DNA of 64,000 bases from Microbacterium testaceum (GTDB lineage: Bacteria > Actinomycetota > Actinomycetes > Actinomycetales > Microbacteriaceae), in the NCBI RefSeq assembly GCF_006539145.1, contig NZ_BJML01000012.1, positions 1 to 64,000 of the forward strand, written 5' to 3'. The position numbers and the translations under genes were made by a program. Within the stretch, counting starts at the first letter, position 1; every line of letters starts with the position of its first letter. Shown here piece after piece: positions 55,240-64,000 of this stretch. The notes beneath the pieces were generated by a model. It did not search any database and was not told the origin of the DNA. It saw only the letters and a list, made by a program, of their open reading frames with translations.

Positions 55240-56523
55240 TCAACCGACCGGAGTCGCCTCCGCCGCCGCCTCGTCTTCTTCGGTCGCGACGAGCTGACCG
55301 CACGCCCCGTCGATCTCTTTGCCACGGGTGTCGCGGAGCGTCGTCGGGATGCCGGCGTCGTTGAGGCGTCGAACGAACTCGTTCTGCACGGGCACCTCGG
55401 ATGCCGTCCAGATCGAGCCCGGCGTCGGGTTCAGCGGGATGGGGTTCACGTGCACCCAGCCGCGTCCGCGGGCGTTGAGCTTCTCGGCCAGCAGGTCGGC
55501 ACGCCAGGCGTGGTCGTTCATGTCTTTGATCAGGGCGTATTCGATCGACACGCGGCGCCCGGTCTTGTCGAAGTAGGCGCGTGCGGCATCCAGCGCCTCG
55601 TCGACCTTCCAGCGGGAGTTCACCGGGATGAGTTCGTCGCGCAGGTGGTCGTCGGGGGCGTGCAGCGAGAGGGCGAAGGTCACCGGGATGTCCTCGTCGG
55701 CGAGCTTCTTGATCGCGGGGACGAGTCCGACGGTCGACACCGTGATGCCGCGTGCGCTCATGCCGAGACCGTGCTCTTTGTCGACCATCACCCGCACGGC
55801 CTGCATGACGCGCGCGTAGTTGGCGAGCGGCTCGCCCATGCCCATGAACACGATGTTCGACACGCGGTCGAGCGAGTGGTCGGAGCTCTTCTTGCCGCCC
55901 AGTCCGCCTGCGGCGATGAGGGCGTTGGCGCGCACGATCTGCTCGATGATCTCGGCCGCCGACATGTTGCGGGTCAGCCCCGCCTGGCCGGTGGCGCAGA
56001 ACGGGCAGTTCATGCCGCAGCCGGCCTGGCTCGACACGCACAGCGTGATGCGGCCGGGGTAGCGCATGAGCACCGACTCGACGAGCGCGCCGTCGTGCAG
56101 CTTCCAGAGGAACTTGATCGTGTCGCCACGGTCGGTCTCGAGCCGGCGCACCTCGGTGAGCAGCGGCGGCAGCATTCCCGCGACGAGCTCTTCGCGGCCG
56201 GATGCCGGGAGGTCTGTCATGTCGGCGGCATCCGACGTGTAATGCGTGAAGTAGTGCTTCTCGAGCTGCTTCGCGCGGAAACCCGGGAGGCCGAGCTTCT
56301 TGAGCGTGGCGACGCGCTCGTCGTACGTGAGGTCGGCGAGGTGCACCGGCGGCTTGCCGCGCTTGGGGCTGGCGAACTGCAGCAGCGGGCGACCGGTCTC
56401 GTCCTTGGCCTGCTGCCAGCCTTCGGTCTTGGGGCGCACCTGGCGGATGCCGGTGTTCGCCGGGGCTCCCTCGGGGCGCACCTGCCGGGGCGTCGTCGTG
56501 CGCACGGGGGGCTGTTCGGTCAT
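55240..56523 (-). CDS. rlmN: 23S rRNA (adenine(2503)-C(2))-methyltransferase
   Basis: 427 residues. Radical SAM CxxxCxxC in [12 protein letters not shown], plus [15 protein letters not shown] and the C-terminal [15 protein letters not shown] segment with the catalytic Cys. It methylates A2503 of 23S rRNA, and in other bacteria A37 of some tRNAs. Single gene; a divergent antiterminator gene begins 172 bp away. Confidence 0.97.
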   Translation of the reverse strand: MTEQPPVRTTTPRQVRPEGAPANTGIRQVRPKTEGWQQAKDETGRPLLQFASPKRGKPPVHLADLTYDERVATLKKLGLPGFRAKQLEKHYFTHYTSDAADMTDLPASGREELVAGMLPPLLTEVRRLETDRGDTIKFLWKLHDGALVESVLMRYPGRITLCVSSQAGCGMNCPFCATGQAGLTRNMSAAEIIEQIVRANALIAAGGLGGKKSSDHSLDRVSNIVFMGMGEPLANYARVMQAVRVMVDKEHGLGMSARGITVSTVGLVPAIKKLADEDIPVTFALSLHAPDDHLRDELIPVNSRWKVDEALDAARAYFDKTGRRVSIEYALIKDMNDHAWRADLLAEKLNARGRGWVHVNPIPLNPTPGSIWTASEVPVQNEFVRRLNDAGIPTTLRDTRGKEIDGACGQLVATEEDEAAAEATPVG

Positions 56524-56681
56524 GGTTTCCAGGGTACCGGCCGCTCCTGCACCGCGGCTGGGCGCGTCCTCCCCGCGCGAGGGGTCGCTTTCTGTCGCCT
56601 GGGGCGGTCCGAAGCGACAGTTGTCGGCCCCTCAGGCGCGGACGCATGCAGAACAACACAGCTCCGGCAGATCCGCCACCC

Positions 56682-56687
56682 TAAACT
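56682..56687 (+). promoter_or_regulatory. -10 box of the leaderless antiterminator gene
   Basis: TAAACT lies 7 nt before the ATG at 56695, so the transcript probably starts at the ATG. No ribosome binding site is present. Confidence 0.5.
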
Positions 56688-56694
56688 GCATCCC

Positions 56695-57603
56695 ATGCCC
56701 GGTGCCGGTGACGTCTCCCTCCCGCCCGGCGGCGTGCAGAAGCTTCTGAACAACAACGTCGTCGTGGCGATCGACGGCGACGGCCGCGAGCGCGTGCTCA
56801 TGGGTCGGGGCATCGGCTTCCAGCTCAAGCACGAGGGCCGCGTCGATCCCGCGAAGGTCGAGAAGACGTTCGTCCTCGAGCAGGGCAGCGACACCGCTCA
56901 CGCCCAGAAGCTCCTCACCGACGCGCCGTACGCGCTCGTCGAGGCGGTCCTGCACGCCGTCGACCAGGCCGAGCGCGACCTGGGTCGCGACCTGGGGCGC
57001 CGGCTACCGCTCGCGGTCATCGACCACATCACCTATGTGATCGAACGCCTCGATCAAGGCATCCGCATCCCCGGCACCTCCATGCCCGAGCTACGGATCC
57101 TCCACCCCGACGAATCACGCGCCGCGGAGCGCATGGCGACCTCGATCGCGGCCTCCCTCGACCGTGAGCTCCCGCCCGAAGAGGGCGTGTTCCTGACGAT
57201 GCACCTGCTCAACGCCACGCGCGACGAGCCCAACGGCACCGCGGCCCTGCTGTTCCGTCGGGTGCAGCACGTCGTGCGCACCGTCGAGACCGGCCTCGGC
57301 GTCGCGCTCGACACCGAGAGCCCCGACTACGCGCGTTTCATCCTGCACGTGCGCTTCCTGCTGCAGCGGCTCGTGAACCGCGCGATGCTCTCGAGCGGCG
57401 ACTCGTCTTTCTTCGAGTTCGCCAAGCACCGTTACCCCCGCGCCTTCGGCATCGCCGAGGCCGTCAAGGCCTACGTCCTCGCGGCGACCGGGTCGACCCT
57501 CACCGACGAGGAGGTGCTCTACCTCACGGTGCATGTCGAGCGCCTCGCGACGAGCCTGGGCCGCGCCGACGACAGTGGCGGCCCCGACGCCCCGGTGCTA
57601 TAG
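56695..57603 (+). CDS. licT: PRD-containing transcription antiterminator (LicT/BglG family)
   Basis: 302 residues. N-terminal RNA-binding CAT domain (KLLNNNVVVAIDGDGRERVLMGRGIGFQLKHEGRVDPAKVEKTF, about 15-58) followed by PRD1 (about 70-175) and PRD2 (about 180-290), with candidate phospho-histidines in VIDHITYVIER, RILHPDE, ILHVRF and LTVHVERL. It should bind the RAT in the following leader and let transcription read into the PTS and glucosidase genes when beta-glucosides are present. Confidence 0.95.
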   Translation: MPGAGDVSLPPGGVQKLLNNNVVVAIDGDGRERVLMGRGIGFQLKHEGRVDPAKVEKTFVLEQGSDTAHAQKLLTDAPYALVEAVLHAVDQAERDLGRDLGRRLPLAVIDHITYVIERLDQGIRIPGTSMPELRILHPDESRAAERMATSIAASLDRELPPEEGVFLTMHLLNATRDEPNGTAALLFRRVQHVVRTVETGLGVALDTESPDYARFILHVRFLLQRLVNRAMLSSGDSSFFEFAKHRYPRAFGIAEAVKAYVLAATGSTLTDEEVLYLTVHVERLATSLGRADDSGGPDAPVL

Positions 57604-57640
57604 TCGCCGTCGCAGGCGTCATACCCTGCCGACGATTTCC

Positions 57641-57670
57641 GGATTGTTACCGCGCGAGCGGGCAAGACCT
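57641..57670 (+). promoter_or_regulatory. Ribonucleic antiterminator (RAT) of the beta-glucoside operon
   Basis: GGATTGTTACCGC..GCGGGCAAGACC is the 30-nt RAT bound by LicT/BglG proteins (compare GGATTGTTACTGC..GCAGGCAAAACC). Its 3' part (AGACC) is also the 5' arm of the terminator stem at 57665, so protein binding and the terminator are mutually exclusive. Confidence 0.93.
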
Positions 57671-57716
57671 GAATCCACATCGCTGACGAGCGATGAACGG
57701 ATTCGGGTCTTTTTTA
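57665..57716 (+). terminator. Conditional terminator overlapping the RAT
   Basis: AGACCTGAATCC (57665-57676) pairs with GGATTCGGGTCT (57699-57710; one wobble), with an inner CATCGCT/AGCGATG stem, followed by six Ts. It stops transcription before the PTS gene unless the RAT is bound. Confidence 0.92.
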
Positions 57717-57794
57717 TTGCCCGAAACACCCGGCAGCGTCGCCACAGAACATTCGAACAGGCCGCATCGATGCGGCGAAAGGCAGGCGGTTCCG

Positions 57795-59651
57795 ATGGCG
57801 GATCACGCGAAGACGGCGGCGGGGGTCCTCGCCGGTGTCGGTGGAGAGAGCAACGTCCAATCCCTCGTGCACTGTGCGACGAGGCTCCGGTTCGTGTTGA
57901 AAGACGAGGGCAAGGCGGATGCCGCAGCGATCCGCGCCACGCCCGGCGTCATCACCACGGCCCAGGCGGGCGGTCAGTACCAGGTGGTGATCGGCAACGA
58001 CGTGCCCGACGTGTACGCCGCGATCCAGTCGCAGACCACGCTCGGCGGCGACGCCGAAGGAGGCGAGAGCGGGGCGAAGGGCAACCTCTTCAACCGGTTC
58101 ATCACGATGATCTCGTCGATCTTCACGCCGATCCTCTGGGCCCTCGCGGGCACGGGTCTGCTGAAGGCGTTCGTCGCCGCCGCCGTCACCTTCGGATGGC
58201 TGGATGCCACGAGCACGACCTACACGATCCTCAACGCGCTGTCCGATGCGTTGATCAACTTCCTGCCGCTGGCGCTGGCCATCACCGCGGCCCGCTACTT
58301 CAAGGCGTCGGAGTTCACCTCCTTCGCCATCGCCGGCGCTCTGGTGTACCCGACCATCACGGCGCTGAACGGTCAGCCCGACATCACCTTCTTCGGCATC
58401 CCGGTCACGATGGTCAGCTACGTCTCGAGCGTCATCCCGGTGATCATCATCGTGTGGCTGCAGAGCTACGCCGAGCGCTTCCTGCTCAAGGTCCTGCCCG
58501 GCGCGGTGCGCCGCTTCCTGGCCCCGATGATCGTCGTGCTCGTCGCCGTGCCGCTCGTCTTCCTCGTGATCGGCCCGATCTCGAGCCTCGTCGGCGGCGG
58601 CCTCGCGGCCGGCATCGGTTGGGTCTTCGAGACCCTCCCGTGGCTGGGCGGCGCGATCATGGGCGGGCTGTGGCAGGTCTTCGTGATCTTCGGTCTGCAC
58701 TGGGGTCTCGTGCCGCTGTTCCAGCTCGAATACCAGACCACCGGGCAGATTCTGCTCCTCGGCCCCGTGTTCGCCGCCGTGCTCGCCCAGGCGGCCGCCG
58801 TCGCCGGCGTACTGGTGCGCACCCGCAACAAGAACCTGCGCTCGCTCGCCGCTCCGGCCACACTGTCGGGCTTCCTCGCCGGCATCACCGAGCCCGCGAT
58901 CTACGGCATCAACCTCCCCCTCAAGCGCCCCTTCGCCTTCGGCGTCGTCGGCGGCGCGCTCGGCGGCGCCCTCATCGCGATGGGCGGGGTCTTCTCGAAG
59001 GCGTTCGTCGTGCCCTCCGGCCTGGCTCTTCCCGCCCTGCTCGGTAACGGCAACATGATCATGCTCGGCATCGGTCTGCTCGTGGCCATCGTCGTCCCGT
59101 TCGTGCTGGTCGTGGTGTTCGGCTTCACGGACCCGGTCGACGCGGCCGCCCCCGCCACCCCGGCGGCCACCACCGACACGGTGGTTCTCAGCCCCGTCGA
59201 CGGCACCGTCGTGCCGCTCACCGAGGTTCCGGATGCCGCCTTCGCCGACGGCTCGCTCGGCAAGGGCGTCGCGATCCGTCCGACCTCGGGCGCGGTCTAC
59301 GCCCCCTTCGACGGCACCGTCGTCGCGGCCTTCCCGACCGGCCACGCGGTGGGCCTGCGCGGAGCGGACGGCGTCGAACTGCTCATCCACGTGGGTCTCG
59401 ACACCGTCAAGCTCGGCGGAGAGCACTTCACGCTGAAGGTGCAGTCCGGCACCGAGGTGAAGGCGGGCGACCTGCTCGTCGAGTTCGACGGCGACGCGAT
59501 CGAGAAGGCCGGCTACGACCTGATCACGCCGGTCATCGTCACGAACGGCGATCTCTACCCCGACATCGCCGACGCGGCATCCGGTCCTCTCTCGCACGGC
59601 GAGACGCTGTTCCGCGCCGTCTCCGTCGATTCCCTCACCCCCGCCCGCTGA
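57795..59651 (+). CDS. bglF: PTS beta-glucoside transporter subunit IIBCA
   Basis: 618 residues from ATG 57795. Order IIB (1-85; phospho-Cys27 in VHCATRLRF), IIC (about 100-460; about ten helices; KGxLFNRFITMISSIFTP start and GITEPAIYGINLP loop) and IIA (about 480-618; phospho-His in ELLIHVGLDTVKLGG). It imports and phosphorylates beta-glucosides such as cellobiose or aryl-glucosides, with EI and HPr from elsewhere. Expression is set by the RAT/terminator switch upstream. Confidence 0.95.
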   Translation: MADHAKTAAGVLAGVGGESNVQSLVHCATRLRFVLKDEGKADAAAIRATPGVITTAQAGGQYQVVIGNDVPDVYAAIQSQTTLGGDAEGGESGAKGNLFNRFITMISSIFTPILWALAGTGLLKAFVAAAVTFGWLDATSTTYTILNALSDALINFLPLALAITAARYFKASEFTSFAIAGALVYPTITALNGQPDITFFGIPVTMVSYVSSVIPVIIIVWLQSYAERFLLKVLPGAVRRFLAPMIVVLVAVPLVFLVIGPISSLVGGGLAAGIGWVFETLPWLGGAIMGGLWQVFVIFGLHWGLVPLFQLEYQTTGQILLLGPVFAAVLAQAAAVAGVLVRTRNKNLRSLAAPATLSGFLAGITEPAIYGINLPLKRPFAFGVVGGALGGALIAMGGVFSKAFVVPSGLALPALLGNGNMIMLGIGLLVAIVVPFVLVVVFGFTDPVDAAAPATPAATTDTVVLSPVDGTVVPLTEVPDAAFADGSLGKGVAIRPTSGAVYAPFDGTVVAAFPTGHAVGLRGADGVELLIHVGLDTVKLGGEHFTLKVQSGTEVKAGDLLVEFDGDAIEKAGYDLITPVIVTNGDLYPDIADAASGPLSHGETLFRAVSVDSLTPAR

Positions 59652-61138
<1,487 letters not shown>

Positions 61139-61148
61139 TGGAGTGCAC

Positions 61149-62006
61149 ATGACCCGCATCGCCTTCCTCGACGTCGACGGCACGATCCTCGAGCACGGCT
61201 CGGTGATCGCCCCCTCGACGGTGACCGCCGTGCGGAAGGCGCGCGAGAACGGCCACCTCGTGTGGCTCTCCACCGGGCGATCGGCGGGCGACATCCACCC
61301 CGAGGTGCTGGCGATCGGCTTCGACGGCGCGATCACCAACGGGGGCGCGTACGCGACCCGCGGCGGCGATCCCGACGAGCACGCCCTCATCGTCGAGCAG
61401 CCGATGCCCCGCGCCGACGTCGAGGCCCTCGAGCGCTACTTCGAGGCCCACGGCATCCACTACTTCCTGCAGACCCACGGGGGCGTGTATGCGAGCGCCG
61501 GCATGGGTCCCGTGATGACCGAGTACCGCCGCGAACGGCACGAGAAGCGCGCAGCCGAGCTCGAAGCCGAGGGCTTGCCGCCCGAGCAGCCCCTCTGGCG
61601 CGAGCCGCGCCCGGTCTCGGAGGTCGACCGCGACGCCGTCGCGAAGGCCGTGTTCGTCAGCCCGTCGACCGACACCGTCGCGCACGCGGCGGCCGCCCTC
61701 GGCGAGGGCTTCCACGTCATCCCCGGCTCGATCCCGCTGCCCGGCGGGTCGAACGGCGAGATCGGTCAGGCCGGCGTCACCAAGGGCTCCGCGATCACGG
61801 CGGTGCTCGACCAGCTGGGCCTGTCGGCGACGGATGCCATCGGTATCGGCGACAGCTGGAACGACGTCGAGATGTTCGAGGTCGTCGGCACCCCCGTCGC
61901 GATGGGCAACGCGGCACCCGAGCTGCAGCGACTGGCCGGTCGGGTGACGACCGCGGTGCTCGACGACGGCGTGCACAACGCGTTCACGGAGCTGGGCCTG
62001 ATCTGA
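61149..62006 (+). CDS. HAD superfamily (Cof-type) phosphatase
   Basis: 285 residues from ATG 61149 after TGGAG. Motif I FLDVDGTIL (two catalytic Asp), motif II WLSTGR, motif III and IV in TKGSAITAVLDQLGLSATDAIGIGDSWNDVEMFEVVG. The cap domain is C2 type, as in Cof phosphatases. Fourth gene of the beta-glucoside operon; it may remove phosphate from excess sugar phosphates. Confidence 0.93.
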   Translation: MTRIAFLDVDGTILEHGSVIAPSTVTAVRKARENGHLVWLSTGRSAGDIHPEVLAIGFDGAITNGGAYATRGGDPDEHALIVEQPMPRADVEALERYFEAHGIHYFLQTHGGVYASAGMGPVMTEYRRERHEKRAAELEAEGLPPEQPLWREPRPVSEVDRDAVAKAVFVSPSTDTVAHAAAALGEGFHVIPGSIPLPGGSNGEIGQAGVTKGSAITAVLDQLGLSATDAIGIGDSWNDVEMFEVVGTPVAMGNAAPELQRLAGRVTTAVLDDGVHNAFTELGLI

Positions 62007-62071
62007 GTCCGGCTCACCTCCTTAAGGGTGCCCGCCTGCTCCGCCCGCGGGGCTGACTCGCTCCCCCGCCG

Positions 62072-62153
62072 CCCCCACGCACGCAGGAACGCGATCGACT
62101 CACGCGAACGCGAGCACAGCGCGTTCCTGCGCGCGAACGGCGTTCATGCGGGG
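62072..62153. repeat. GCGAGCACAGCG palindromic element, copy 2
   Basis: About 82 bp between the HAD gene and the SDR gene. It holds GCAGGAACGCG (62083-62093) paired perfectly with CGCGTTCCTGC (62120-62130), outer CACGCA/ATGCG-type ends with C/G runs, and the 14-mer ACGCGAGCACAGCG (62108-62121) also found at 44817-44830. Confidence 0.7.
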
Positions 62154-62166
62154 AGAACCCCCGCGA

Positions 62167-63018
62167 TCAGTCGAGGAAGATGTCCGGGTACATCGCCGCG
62201 TCCGGAGTCCCCGGCACGGCGGCGTACGCGTCGAAGTCGGTGACTCCGGCGCGCTCGAGCACGTCCTCGACGATCAGCGTCTGCCCGGTCAGCTCACGCG
62301 AGGGCGCGGTCAGAACCTCGTATGCGGCATCCGCGTAGATCTCCGGCGTCCGCGACACCGCCATGAGCCGGTCACCGCCGATGACGTTCTGCACGGCGGC
62401 CGTCGCGATCGTCGTGCGCGGCCACAGCGCGTTCGCCGCGATGCCCTCCGACGCGAACTCCGCGGCCAGGCCGAGGGTCGCCATCGTCATGCCGAACTTC
62501 GCGAGGCTGTAGCCGGTATGCGCGCCGAGCCACTTCGGTGTGACGTTCAGGGGCGGCGAGAGCGAGAGGATGTGCGGGTTCGCCGCGTCGCGAAGCTGCG
62601 GGACGGCGGCGCGCGACAGCAGGAACGTGCCGCGGACGTTCACGTCCTGCATCAGGTCGTACTTCTTCGAGGCGAGTTCGAGGGAGCCGGAGAGGTCGAT
62701 GACGCTGGCGTTGTTGACGACGATGTCGATGCCGCCGAACTCCCCGACCGTCCGCATGACGGCCTCGGTGATCGATGCCTCGTCCCTCACGTCGCCGACG
62801 ATCGGCAGCGCCTGCCCACCGGCCGCGCGGATCTCGTCGGCGGCGGTGTGCACGGTGCCGGGAAGCTTCGGGTGCGGGGTGTCGGTCTTGGCGAGCATCG
62901 CGATGTTCGCACCGTCGCGGGCCGCGCGCAGCGCGATCGCGAGGCCGATGCCACGGCTGCCACCCGACATGAGGAGGGTCTTGCCGGCCAGCGGAGCGCC
63001 GGACGAGGGCGTGCTCAT
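62167..63018 (-). CDS. SDR family oxidoreductase (HSDL2-like)
   Basis: 283 residues. TGxxxGxG-like MSGGSRGIGLAIA, NNAS, and catalytic Tyr/Lys in YSLAKFG. The sequence AKTDTPHPKLPGTVHTAADEI after the first strand is characteristic of the HSDL2-like group of peroxisomal/bacterial SDRs. It probably oxidises a 3-hydroxyacyl- or sterol-like alcohol with NAD(P). It overlaps the upstream enoyl-CoA hydratase gene by 4 nt. Confidence 0.92.
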   Translation of the reverse strand: MSTPSSGAPLAGKTLLMSGGSRGIGLAIALRAARDGANIAMLAKTDTPHPKLPGTVHTAADEIRAAGGQALPIVGDVRDEASITEAVMRTVGEFGGIDIVVNNASVIDLSGSLELASKKYDLMQDVNVRGTFLLSRAAVPQLRDAANPHILSLSPPLNVTPKWLGAHTGYSLAKFGMTMATLGLAAEFASEGIAANALWPRTTIATAAVQNVIGGDRLMAVSRTPEIYADAAYEVLTAPSRELTGQTLIVEDVLERAGVTDFDAYAAVPGTPDAAMYPDIFLD

Positions 63019-63791
63019 GAGCGTCCTTTCGCGGAGGCGGCGGCGAACGCGGCGACACGCGCCTTCGCCTCGGGGGTGTCGAACGACGCGCCGATCGTGG
63101 CAGCCTCGTCGGCGAGGTTCTCGGCGAAGGTGCGTCCCGCACCCATCCGGACGAGGCGCGTGGCCTGGCCGAACGCCGCCGTCGCTCCGTCGAGCCAGAA
63201 TCGCGCGATCTGCTCGACGCGCGTGACCAGATCCGCGGATGCCACGACCTCGGCCACGAGACCCCAGTCCAGCGCCTCCGCCGCGGTGAGCATGCGGTCC
63301 TGCAGCAGCAGCTGAAGCGCCCGCCGCTGACCGATCGCCGCGGGCAACAGGGTCGAGACGCCCAGGTCGGGCGTCAGTCCGATGTTGGCGTACCGGCTGA
63401 CGAAGCGCGCGTTCTCGCTCGCGACGACGTAATCGGCCGCGAGCATGAGCCCCAGCCCGCCGCCCGCGACCGCGCCCTGGACGGCCGCGACCATCGGCAG
63501 CGGCGCTTCCGCGAACGTGCGGATGCCGTCGTGGATCGCATCGGCGGTCTCGGTGACGTCGATTCCGGACGCACCCGTCGTCGCCATCGCCACGACGTCG
63601 CCGCCCGCGCAGAACGCCGGCCCCGCGGCATCCAGGATCACCGCCCCCACCGCGGAGTCGGAGGTGACCTCGTGCGCAACCTCTTTCCAGCGGCGCGCCA
63701 TGGGGAAGTCCATGGCGTTCAGGGACGAGGGCCGGTCGAAGGTGACGCGAGCCAGCCCGTTGTCGATGCGGAGCAGGATGCCGTCGGTCAT
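63015..63791 (-). CDS. Enoyl-CoA hydratase / isomerase family protein
   Basis: 258 residues. Crotonase features: [29 protein letters not shown] and [18 protein letters not shown]. In the last segment the second catalytic Glu of hydratases is replaced (Asp in TPDLG), nearer to enoyl-CoA isomerase-type members. It is translationally coupled to both neighbours (4-nt overlaps), forming an acyl-CoA oxidation operon. Confidence 0.9.
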   Translation of the reverse strand: MTDGILLRIDNGLARVTFDRPSSLNAMDFPMARRWKEVAHEVTSDSAVGAVILDAAGPAFCAGGDVVAMATTGASGIDVTETADAIHDGIRTFAEAPLPMVAAVQGAVAGGGLGLMLAADYVVASENARFVSRYANIGLTPDLGVSTLLPAAIGQRRALQLLLQDRMLTAAEALDWGLVAEVVASADLVTRVEQIARFWLDGATAAFGQATRLVRMGAGRTFAENLADEAATIGASFDTPEAKARVAAFAAASAKGRS

Positions 63792-64000
63792 TTCGGTGCC
63801 ATTCTGATCGCGCCGTCGAGGCGGATGGTCTCGCCGTTGAGATAGCCGTTGTCGACGATCGCGAGCACGAGTCGTGCGTATTCGTCGGGGACGCCGAGCC
63901 GCGAGGGGTAGGGCACCTGCTGGCCCAGCGAGTCCTGCGCGGCCTGCGGCAGGCCCTTGAGCATCGGAGTCTCCATGATGCCGGGGGCGATCGTGACGAC
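63788..64000 (-). CDS. SDR family 3-hydroxyacyl-CoA dehydrogenase (partial, cut by window edge)
   Basis: Only the last 70 residues are inside the window; the ORF is open to base 64000. [58 protein letters not shown] is the C-terminus of the type-2 3-hydroxyacyl-CoA dehydrogenase (HSD17B10-like) SDR group. It overlaps the following hydratase by 4 nt, consistent with successive steps of beta-oxidation. Confidence 0.85.
   Translation of the reverse strand, partial: VVTIAPGIMETPMLKGLPQAAQDSLGQQVPYPSRLGVPDEYARLVLAIVDNGYLNGETIRLDGAIRMAPK

Noticed and set aside
62011..62024. GGCTCACCTCCTTA after the HAD gene resembles the 3' end of 16S rRNA (anti-Shine-Dalgarno).
   Set aside because: Only 14 bp match with one difference, no other rRNA sequence nearby, and it lies in a short intergenic gap; taken as chance.

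Overview
The window comes from a high-GC actinobacterium, most likely Microbacterium or a close Microbacteriaceae relative. This is inferred from strongly GC-rich third codon positions, secreted proteins with LAxTG wall-sorting signals, a BioQ-type biotin operon, an orphan F420 ligase gene, and many starts that look leaderless. No rRNA, tRNA, CRISPR array, insertion sequence or prophage gene was seen. Coding density is high, and intergenic DNA is mostly short except for a few gaps that carry palindromic repeats.

Layout. 0.07-3.8 kb: a PutA-like protein that lacks key residues in both catalytic domains. 4.0-13.2 kb: a secreted hydrolase region with two near-duplicate S1 serine proteases sharing a conserved leader, a 1,831-residue wall-anchored GH43/GH51 arabinofuranosidase between them, and a CE7 esterase. 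13.3-15.3 kb: thioesterase, GNAT and F420:glutamate ligase. 15.4-20.1 kb: a biotin uptake operon (bioY, acyl-CoA ligase, thiolase, ecfA, ecfT) opposite a TetR gene of BioQ type, with two tandem operators between them. 20.3-27.6 kb: cytochrome b with N-terminal peptide repeats, etfA, etfB, MarR, enoyl-CoA hydratase, acyl-CoA dehydrogenase and a VIT1-like metal transporter. 27.7-31.5 kb: a wall-anchored beta-propeller/5'-nucleotidase. 33-38.8 kb: a methylcitrate-cycle cluster (GntR, prpD, prpB, prpC, thiolase). 38.9-46.6 kb: YbjQ-like protein, TetR and MDR oxidoreductase, NUDIX, DUF4407 protein, aldo/keto reductase and an ABC-2 exporter.

46.8-55.1 kb is the most unusual locus. A processive GT2 synthase (QxxRW), a GT39-like membrane glycosyltransferase, a DUF4397 surface protein and a single-chain GH8 glucanase/class F sortase fusion form one translationally coupled operon, followed by a divergent receiver/histidine kinase pair. 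I read it as an exopolysaccharide synthesis, trimming and surface-attachment system.

55.2-62.0 kb holds rlmN and a beta-glucoside operon (licT-type antiterminator, PTS IIBCA, GH1, HAD phosphatase) controlled by a clear RAT/terminator switch. 62.2-64.0 kb holds acyl-CoA metabolism genes, the last cut by the window edge. Several intergenic gaps hold about 83-bp palindromic elements of two families and other long inverted repeats that known features do not explain.
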